Assembly (NCBI GenBank): GCA_026417845.1
Contig: JAOACM010000321.1
Location: 1-5,391, forward strand
Reading direction: 5' to 3'
Origin: Planctomycetota bacterium
Lineage (GTDB): Bacteria > Planctomycetota > SZUA-567 > H5-PLA8 > CALKMO01
DNA length: 5,391 nucleotides
Each line of letters starts with the position of its first letter. Within the stretch, counting starts at the first letter, position 1. This document shows positions 1-4,416 of this stretch, piece after piece. Under the pieces are notes generated by a model that was not told the DNA's origin, did not search any database, and saw only the letters and a list, made by a program, of their open reading frames with translations. A program made the position numbers and the translations under genes.

Positions 1-897
1 CCCTGACAGATGCGTACCGCCCTCGATCGTATTTATGTTGTTGCAGAAGGAGAATATCTGTTCGGCGTACCCGTCGTTCCACTGCATCGCCACCCTGATG
101 CCGATCCCGGCCGGGGATTCCTCGCGCCGCCGTTCGATGTATATGGCCTCCTTGTGGATGGGAGTTCTGGCAGCGTTGAGGTATTCGACGAACGCCTTTA
201 TTCCCCGCGGGTAATGGAAATGCTCCGTCTTGCCGGTCCGTTCGTCATTGATGTAAACCGACAGGCCCGGGTTGAGGAACGCTATCTCGCGCATCCGCTT
301 GGCGAGCGTGTCGTATTTGAAGGCCGTTTCCCGGAAAATCTCCTTGTCGGGCAGGAAGCGTATTTTCGTGCCGGTTCCGGTCGCCTCGCCGACCCTGGCG
401 ACCGGGCCTAGCGCCGCGCCGCGGGAATATTTCTGGACCCAGCGGCCGCCGTCCCGCCTGACCTCCACCTCGCACCACTCCGACAGCGCATTCGCGCACT
501 TGACGCCGACCCCGTGCAGTCCCCCGGAAACCTTGTAGCCTTTCTTCCCGAACTTTCCGCCCGCGTGGACCCGCGTCATCACGACCTCGAGCGCCGATAC
601 CCCCTCCTCGGGATGCATCTCGACCGGGATGCCTCCGCCGTCGTCCTCGACGGATACCGATCCGTCGCGGTAGAGCGTGAGCTTTATGGTTTTGCACCGG
701 CCGGCCAGGTGTTCGTCAACGGCGTTATCCACCGCCTCGTAGACCAGGTGATGGAGGCCCCGCTCCCCCGTATCTCCTATGTACATGGCGGGACGCTTTC
801 TGACGGCCTCGATGCCGTCAAGGACCTTGATGTCTTCAGCGCTGTAGCCGTTGCTGTTCGCGCCCGCCTTCCCCGGCGTCGAAGTCGCCTCCGTCAT
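1..897 (-). CDS. gyrB: DNA gyrase subunit B, N-terminal 299 residues (partial, runs off left edge)
   Basis: ATPase subunit of type II topoisomerase (gyrase), which with GyrA introduces negative supercoils in cytoplasmic DNA. I translated the minus strand from ATG 897-895; the frame is open to base 1, so the rest of the transducer, the TOPRIM domain and the C-terminus lie outside the window. After a 17-residue variable leader comes the family signature YSAEDIKVLDGIEAVRKRP, then MYIGDTGERGLHHLVYEAVD. GHKL ATPase residues are visible: Glu54 (general base), Asn58 (Mg/ATP), Asp85 in DDGGGIP (85-91), the HAGGKF lid (112-117) and the KVSGGLHGVGV loop (122-132). The transducer begins around residue 235, with QWNDGYAEQI and the EGGTHLSG stretch at the edge. 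The start is supported by GAGG/GGGGAG upstream and by the ATGA overlap with dciA. ParE is a close paralogue; the dnaN-dciA neighbourhood favours GyrB. Oddity: the positions matching E. coli Arg76 and Arg136 are Gly88 and Val154. Confidence 0.96.
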   Translation of the reverse strand, partial: MTEATSTPGKAGANSNGYSAEDIKVLDGIEAVRKRPAMYIGDTGERGLHHLVYEAVDNAVDEHLAGRCKTIKLTLYRDGSVSVEDDGGGIPVEMHPEEGVSALEVVMTRVHAGGKFGKKGYKVSGGLHGVGVKCANALSEWCEVEVRRDGGRWVQKYSRGAALGPVARVGEATGTGTKIRFLPDKEIFRETAFKYDTLAKRMREIAFLNPGLSVYINDERTGKTEHFHYPRGIKAFVEYLNAARTPIHKEAIYIERRREESPAGIGIRVAMQWNDGYAEQIFSFCNNINTIEGGTHLSG

Positions 898-1349
898 CTT
901 CTCCCCTCTTGCCTTCCTCCAGCACCCGGCAGTCCGGGCGCCAGCCGGACGCGCAGTTCCCTGGCATCCAGCCCGGCCTCCCTCAGGGCCTTCAGAAGAT
1001 CTTCTCTCAGGAAGGATTCGATCTCCTGCATCATCGCCGGCGTCCCGACCTCGACCGTCACGATACCTGTCCGGACGTTCCTGACTTTCAGCGCCGCGCC
1101 TCCGCCGGCCACGCCGGCCCGATCCAGCGCCTCCCACAGCACCCTGGCCGCCAGGCGCCTGCCCTTCAGGGCCTTGCCGGTTATCCCTTCCTTCCGGGCG
1201 ACGGCAGCCAGTATCTTCCCGAACGGAGTCGCGCCCCCATCCTCTCCGGCCGATGCCGGTTTCCGCCCGCCGGCCATGCTCCCGGAAGGCGCGGCCATTC
1301 CGGCGGAAGATGCCTCTCTGCCCTTACCGGGAGATGCTCCACCCTCCAT
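894..1349 (-). CDS. dciA: DciA-family (DUF721) replicative helicase loader protein
   Basis: A 151-residue protein of the DUF721/DciA family. In bacteria lacking DnaC/DnaI, DciA interacts with and helps load the replicative helicase DnaB. Residues 1-42 are Gly/Ala/Ser/Pro-rich and probably disordered. The domain spans about 43-138, opening with FGKILAAVARKEGI, then Trp72 in a helix, two strands (LKVRNVRTGIVTVEVG, about 87-102) and the typical helix MMQEIESFLREDLLKALREA (106-125), which fits the family's strand-then-'QEL..L...LL..L' ending. The tail is short and basic. ATG 1349 is the first in-frame start after a TAA about 40 codons upstream, and has GGGGGAGG 5 nt before it. The stop TGA (896-894) overlaps the gyrB ATG by 4 bp, implying translational coupling. 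The family is weakly conserved in sequence, so the call rests on the C-terminal half plus position between dnaN and gyrB. Direct DnaB loading by this protein is inferred. Confidence 0.85.
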   Translation of the reverse strand: MEGGASPGKGREASSAGMAAPSGSMAGGRKPASAGEDGGATPFGKILAAVARKEGITGKALKGRRLAARVLWEALDRAGVAGGGAALKVRNVRTGIVTVEVGTPAMMQEIESFLREDLLKALREAGLDARELRVRLAPGLPGAGGRQEGRR

Positions 1350-1354
1350 CCGGA

Positions 1355-1362
1355 CCTCCCCC
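1355..1362 (-). promoter_or_regulatory. Ribosome binding site of dciA
   Basis: The minus strand reads GGGGGAGG followed by 5 nt and ATG 1349. This strong Shine-Dalgarno match fixes the dciA start over the internal methionines at residues 18 and 25. Confidence 0.7.
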
Positions 1363-1399
1363 TCTCCGTCGCCGAGCCTGCCCGGAAACCCTCCGGCAC

Positions 1400-1446
1400 G
1401 GAGTTTACGGGCGAGCGATGCCGACTTCCGGACGTGGAGTTTACGG
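1400..1446. repeat. Direct repeat of an 11-mer, 36 bp apart, upstream of dciA
   Basis: GGAGTTTACGG occurs at 1400-1410 and again at 1436-1446, with TCCGG a few bases to the left of each copy. On the minus strand both read CCGTAAACTCC, about 50 and 86 bp upstream of the dciA start. The TAAACT inside each copy resembles a weak -10 box, and a paired binding site for a regulator is also possible. A small local duplication is the simplest explanation. No function can be assigned from sequence. Confidence 0.4.
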
Positions 1447-1542
1447 ACAGGTCTTTACTCCCGGACCTCCCGGCCGCGATGCCCGACCGCGGGCGCTCCC
1501 CATGCGGCAGGCCCCCCCCGCGAAGGCGGCTCCCCGGTCCCG

Positions 1543-1565
1543 ATGCCTCAGGCCCTGAGTGGCAT
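1543..1565 (-). other. Stem-loop across the dnaN stop codon
   Basis: ATGC and CTCAG on the 5' side pair with CTGAG and GCAT on the 3' side, giving 9 bp with a 2-nt bulge and a GGC loop, on the minus strand over the last dnaN codons and its TGA. No U-tract follows, so it is not a standard intrinsic terminator. It could be a processing or stability hairpin within a dnaN-dciA-gyrB transcript, or chance. Confidence 0.3.
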
Positions 1566-2906
1566 CACCACGTACACGTAATCCTGCCCCTCCCTGATGA
1601 CCGCGGGCCTGTTGGCGTCGGCGAACTCCAGCGTCGTCTTCTCTCCCTCCAGCACTCCCACCACGTCCAGGAGGAACTGCGGGTTGAACGCCAGCGGCTC
1701 TTTCGGGCTACCCTCGCATTCCACGTTCGTCGTAACCTTCGCGCTCCCCTTTTCGCGGCCCTTCGAACGGATGATGCAGCACCCCTCCGCGAACTCGAAC
1801 CTCACAGTCATGAACTCGTGATCAACGAAGTGCGATGCCTTCCGGAGGGCCGCTTCCAGTTCGCGGCGTTCGAACGTCGCCTTGCAATCCAGCGACTTCG
1901 GGATGATGTCTTCGTACCGCGGGAAGTTCCCGGCTATGAGCGTGCTGGAATACGTAACGCCGTCGGTTGAAAAGAGTATGGTCCTGTCCCTTACTTCTAT
2001 TTCGACTTCCCTTCCGGCGGCCGCCTTTTTCTTCTCTCCCTTCTCCTCTTTCTTCCTGGTCTTCCTTTCCTCCGGCTTCCCCTCCGACTTTTCCGCCTCC
2101 TCCCGGCTTCCGCCCCCCGCTTCGTCGCGGATTCCGTCATCCGCCTCCACGCTGAGCGCCCTCACAAGCTCCGCCAGCACCTTCGTGGGGACTATGACTC
2201 CCGCCGGCCACTCCTTCATCTTGCACTTTTTCTTCGCCACCGCCATGCGCCTCCCGTCGGTGGCGACCATCTCCACGCCTCTGGTCCCCACGGTCATATA
2301 GACGCCGTTGATGGCGTACCTGGCCTCTTCTCTGCCGGCGGCGAAGATGCATCGCCTGACTATCCGGACGAGGTCTTCGGCGGGCATCTTCGTCCCGCCG
2401 CTCCCCGACCGCGCGGGGACTTCCGGAAAGTCGGCGGCATCGGCGACGGCCAGATCGAAGACGTCGCGTCCGAGCATCATCGTCGCCTTCCATGCCGGCC
2501 GCCCGTCCGGCGTCGCTCCCCCGCCGGCGGCACCGGCCTCCCCACCTCCTGCTCCGGCCGCGCCGGCTCCAGCCCGCCCGGCTGCCGGCTCTTCCGCAAC
2601 GCCGCCAGGCTGTTCTGCCCCGATCGGCATTATTTCTATGAACCCCGTCTTCTCCTGCGACTCCCTGAACTCTGCCAGCATCGCCGGCGCAGGCAGGCAT
2701 ACATCTACCGGTTCGCCTTCCACCTTCGCCCGGACCCTGCATCTGATGCCCACATCAAGATTGGTCGACAGAAGCTCGAGTTCTCCGGCGCCGGCCGGCT
2801 TGAACAGCGCATTCTTCAGAATGACCTTCGAAAGCCTGCCCGATATCACGCCGCAGACCAGGCCAAGAGCCCTGGACATCTCTTCCCTGTCGAACGATAT
2901 CTTCAT
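1548..2906 (-). CDS. dnaN: DNA polymerase III subunit beta (sliding clamp)
   Basis: The 452-residue clamp dimerises into a ring around DNA and tethers DNA polymerase III and many repair proteins. The N-terminus MKISFDREEMSRALGLVCGV begins domain I. FPEVP (160-164) closes it. ARYAINGVYM (195-204) and VATDGRRMAVA (214-224) mark domain II. STLIAGNFPRYEDIIPK (321-337) leads into domain III, which ends in the family-typical YVVMPLR. Family members are usually about 365-380 residues. The excess lies in two low-complexity insertions: an Ala/Gly-rich stretch at about 97-137 in a domain I loop, and a Lys/Glu/Arg/Gly-rich stretch at about 256-298 in a domain II loop. The frame is open 72 codons further upstream, but ATG 2906 has AAGGAG 7 nt before it and starts exactly at the conserved N-terminus. 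The gene is divergent from the desulfhydrase gene and heads the dnaN-dciA-gyrB set; dnaA is not next to it here. Confidence 0.96.
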   Translation of the reverse strand: MKISFDREEMSRALGLVCGVISGRLSKVILKNALFKPAGAGELELLSTNLDVGIRCRVRAKVEGEPVDVCLPAPAMLAEFRESQEKTGFIEIMPIGAEQPGGVAEEPAAGRAGAGAAGAGGGEAGAAGGGATPDGRPAWKATMMLGRDVFDLAVADAADFPEVPARSGSGGTKMPAEDLVRIVRRCIFAAGREEARYAINGVYMTVGTRGVEMVATDGRRMAVAKKKCKMKEWPAGVIVPTKVLAELVRALSVEADDGIRDEAGGGSREEAEKSEGKPEERKTRKKEEKGEKKKAAAGREVEIEVRDRTILFSTDGVTYSSTLIAGNFPRYEDIIPKSLDCKATFERRELEAALRKASHFVDHEFMTVRFEFAEGCCIIRSKGREKGSAKVTTNVECEGSPKEPLAFNPQFLLDVVGVLEGEKTTLEFADANRPAVIREGQDYVYVVMPLRA

Positions 2907-2913
2907 CGTCGCT

Positions 2914-2919
2914 CTCCTT
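2914..2919 (-). promoter_or_regulatory. Ribosome binding site of dnaN
   Basis: AAGGAG on the minus strand lies 7 nt before ATG 2906. It decides the start, because the reading frame continues open upstream to another ATG at 3122. Confidence 0.8.
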
Positions 2920-3141
2920 TTAATTTGCGGGCGCGACGGCGGCCCGATCCGCCGCCTCCCCCCGTGCATGCACAGGCGCAAAGCGGAGGCTGATGCCGAT
3001 CCTCCCCTGTGCCCGCATGCCCGCGACCCGATCTCCCCGCCCGGAGGGGAGCCCCGGCTCCCGGCGCGGCGAAGCCCGGCCGCCTCCCGGCTGAACGGCC
3101 GCGGGTCCCGCGGCGCGCGCAACCCGCCCGGAGGAACGTCA

Positions 3142-3172
3142 ATTATACCAGGGCGCCGCTTCTCCGTCTCAA
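3142..3172 (-). promoter_or_regulatory. Probable promoter of dnaN (extended -10)
   Basis: The minus strand carries TTGAGA (3172-3167), a 19-bp spacer, and TGG-TATAAT (-10 hexamer at 3147-3142). This is a perfect -10 with a TG extension and a 4/6 or better -35 at a slightly long spacing. It is one of the few AT-containing spots in a GC-rich gap, which makes chance less likely. Transcription would start near 3135, giving dnaN a leader of about 230 nt. Recognition by the housekeeping sigma factor is inferred. Confidence 0.55.
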
Positions 3173-3206
3173 GAAACTCGGGACCTCTGGTCCGTGTGGC
3201 GCATGG

Positions 3207-3280
3207 CCGCAGCCGCGGAGCTGCGGGATGTGCGGGAGCTGGAGACCGGATCTGCCATTGCCCGCCCTGTTCGAAGGGCG
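3207..3280 (+). other. Two adjacent GC-rich hairpins of unknown role
   Basis: CCGCAGC (3207-3213) pairs perfectly with GCTGCGG (3220-3226) over a 6-nt loop, and CGCCCT (3263-3268) pairs with AGGGCG (3275-3280) over the loop GTTCGA. A third, smaller stem (3181-3193) lies just upstream. No known RNA family was recognised, and neither hairpin is followed by a T-run. They lie between the two divergent promoters, so they might belong to an unrecognised small RNA or be a by-product of high GC. Confidence 0.3.
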
Positions 3281-3371
3281 CGGGCGGACATACGCGCCTC
3301 GGACACGCCCATCCCGCAAGTCTTTACATTTACCGCCATGCACCCCCGACGCGACCCGGCGCACGGGGGAT

Positions 3372-3400
3372 TTGCGCAGACCGGTCCACCGGGTTATCAT
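3372..3400 (+). promoter_or_regulatory. Possible promoter of the desulfhydrase gene
   Basis: TTGCGC (3372-3377), a 17-bp spacer and TATCAT (3395-3400) precede the gene. The -10 matches 5 of 6 consensus bases and the -35 only 3 of 6. The implied start near 3407 would leave a short leader containing just the ribosome binding site. It is plausible by spacing and position but weak. Confidence 0.35.
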
Positions 3401-3415
3401 GCGCGCGGGACCGCC

Positions 3416-3421
3416 AGGAGG
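3416..3421 (+). promoter_or_regulatory. Ribosome binding site of the desulfhydrase gene
   Basis: A perfect AGGAGG lies 9 nt before ATG 3431. It selects this start over in-frame ATGs upstream (from 3194), which would add about 79 residues with no family similarity. Confidence 0.8.
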
Positions 3422-3430
3422 AAAACCCCG

Positions 3431-4408
3431 ATGGACATCGAACGGCGACTGAAAGGATTCCCGCGCGAGAGGCTCGCGATCCTTCCGACGCCTGTCCACA
3501 GGCTCGACCGCCTCTCGGAGGCGCTGAGGGCCGACATCTGGATAATCCGCGACGACATGACCGGGACAGGGCTTGGCGGAAACAAGGTCCGGAAGCTGGA
3601 GTTCCTGCTGGCCGAGGCACGGCGGCGCGGCTGCGATATCGTGCTGACGGCCGGCGCCAACCAGTCCAACCACTGCCGCCTGACCGCCGCCTGTTGTGCG
3701 CGGCTGGGGATGGAAGCATGCCTGATCCTCGGCGGCGGAAAGCCGGCGGCGCCTTCGGGCAATCTGCTGCTGGACCTCCTCTTCGGCGCCCGGATCCGCC
3801 ACGTGAACTCGAAGGACTGGGCGGCGTGGACGCGGCGGATGGAGGAAGAGGCGGAAGCGTTGCGGCGGCGCGGGCGGAAGCCCTTTGCCGTACCGATCGG
3901 CGGCTCGACCCCGATCGGCGCCCTCGGATACGCCGCTGCGGCGGCCGAATACCGGCAGAGCTTCGCGAAGCTGGGGATCAGGCCGCAGGCAATATATCTG
4001 GCCGTATCTTCCGCCGGCACCCAGGCAGGACTTCTGGCGGGGACGCTGGCGATGGGCTGGGACATGCCGGCGGTAGGCATAGGGGTTGCGAAGGACGAGA
4101 AGGCGCTGCGGCGGGAGGTCGCCGACATCGCGCGCGGCGCATGCGGGCTGCTGGGAGCGGATCCGCGGAACGTCGAGGCAGCGGTCCACGTGGACGCGAA
4201 TTACATCGGTCGCGGGTACGCGGCACGCACGCCGGAATGCGAGAAGGCTGTCAGCCTGCTGGCGCGGCTGGAAGGGCTGACGCTCGACTACGTTTATACC
4301 GGCAAGGCGATGGCGGGCCTGATAGACCATATCCGCACCGGGCGCCTCCGGCGGGATGTCCCCGTGGTTTTCCTCCACACCGGCGGAAGCGTCCAGCTGT
4401 TCGAGTGA
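3431..4408 (+). CDS. PLP-dependent D-cysteine desulfhydrase-family enzyme
   Basis: The 325-residue protein belongs to the ACC deaminase/D-cysteine desulfhydrase family (fold type II, PLP), whose members are about 325-340 residues. D-cysteine desulfhydrase converts D-cysteine to pyruvate, sulfide and ammonia in the cytoplasm. Visible are PTPVHRLDRLS (20-30), RDDMTGTGLGGNK with the PLP Schiff-base Lys52, the substrate loop TAGANQSNH with Ser79, the PLP-phosphate loop SSAGTQAG (193-200), Tyr263 in GRGYAA, and DYVYTGKAMAG with Tyr289. Thr290 and Thr317 (HTGG) occupy positions that are Glu and Leu in true ACC deaminases, so ACC deamination is unlikely. L-cysteate sulfo-lyase (CuyA) is a close relative and cannot be excluded, so dcyD was not assigned as symbol. 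The segment GGGKPAAPSGNLLLD (101-115) is shorter than in the enterobacterial enzyme and resembles archaeal family members. The gene is monocistronic as far as can be seen, and its link to the replication genes is only divergence. Confidence 0.88.
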   Translation: MDIERRLKGFPRERLAILPTPVHRLDRLSEALRADIWIIRDDMTGTGLGGNKVRKLEFLLAEARRRGCDIVLTAGANQSNHCRLTAACCARLGMEACLILGGGKPAAPSGNLLLDLLFGARIRHVNSKDWAAWTRRMEEEAEALRRRGRKPFAVPIGGSTPIGALGYAAAAAEYRQSFAKLGIRPQAIYLAVSSAGTQAGLLAGTLAMGWDMPAVGIGVAKDEKALRREVADIARGACGLLGADPRNVEAAVHVDANYIGRGYAARTPECEKAVSLLARLEGLTLDYVYTGKAMAGLIDHIRTGRLRRDVPVVFLHTGGSVQLFE

Positions 4409-4416
4409 CGCGGTAA

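Larger units (their letters stand above)
1350..1547. other. dnaN-dciA intergenic gap, no gene seen
   Basis: This 198-bp gap lies where recF often sits in dnaN-recF-dciA-gyrB clusters. All frames are short or stopped, and no RecF (SMC-like ATPase) sequence is recognisable, not even as a remnant. A 20-codon minus-strand ORF starting near 1502 has no ribosome binding site and was not called. The gap contains a run of eight C (1512-1519), which is a possible sequencing or polymerase-slippage site, and a pair of identical 11-mers described separately. No convincing promoter or terminator is visible, so dnaN and dciA could be cotranscribed. Confidence 0.6.
2907..3430. other. Divergent intergenic region between dnaN and the desulfhydrase gene
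   Basis: This 524-bp GC-rich stretch has no supported gene; the ORFs through it have no ribosome binding site and no recognisable domain. Seen here are a promoter facing dnaN (3142-3172), a weaker one facing right (3372-3400), and several inverted repeats. These are a 7-bp stem at 3047-3062, a 17-bp palindrome centred on 3106 (3098-3114), ggacc/ggtcc at 3181-3193, a 7-bp stem with a 6-nt loop at 3207-3226, and a 6-bp stem with a 6-nt loop at 3263-3280. If the dnaN promoter is right, the dnaN mRNA would have a leader of about 230 nt containing the first two. There is no cluster of TTATCCACA-like boxes and no AT-rich unwinding element, so an origin is not supported. Confidence 0.6.

Noticed and set aside
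725..733. TTATCCACC, one mismatch from the DnaA-box consensus
   Set aside because: It is a single copy inside gyrB, where it encodes the invariant VDNA part of the ATPase motif, so the match is explained by coding constraint.
1443..1505. Short minus-strand ORF of about 20 codons between dnaN and dciA
   Set aside because: It has no ribosome binding site, low-complexity composition and no recognisable feature.
2968..2986. String resembling part of a c-di-GMP (GEMM) riboswitch (GCACAGGCGCAAAGC-like)
   Set aside because: Only a fragment matches, on the strand opposite dnaN. The second conserved block and the paired stems of the aptamer are absent, and no plus-strand gene follows closely.
2907..3122. 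Extension of dnaN to an upstream in-frame ATG at 3122
   Set aside because: The added 72 residues are low complexity. The conserved clamp N-terminus begins exactly at ATG 2906, which has its own AAGGAG, and the predicted promoter lies just upstream of 3122.
3263..3280. tRNA T-arm-like stem with a GTTCGA loop
   Set aside because: No matching acceptor stem, D-arm or anticodon arm is found on either strand at the right distances, and there is no CCA end.
3194..3430. Extension of the desulfhydrase to an ATG at 3194
   Set aside because: ATG 3431 has a perfect AGGAGG at good spacing and gives the normal family length; the upstream residues show no similarity to the family.
2907..3430. Chromosomal replication origin in the divergent gap beside dnaN
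   Set aside because: No cluster of DnaA boxes and no AT-rich unwinding segment are visible; the gap is uniformly GC-rich apart from the short promoter elements.
2308..4416. A 702-codon plus-strand open frame running antisense to dnaN and through the desulfhydrase gene
   Set aside because: It overlaps two well-supported genes, has Arg/Pro/Gly/Ala-rich low-complexity translation and no recognisable domain. Long spurious frames are expected in GC-rich DNA.
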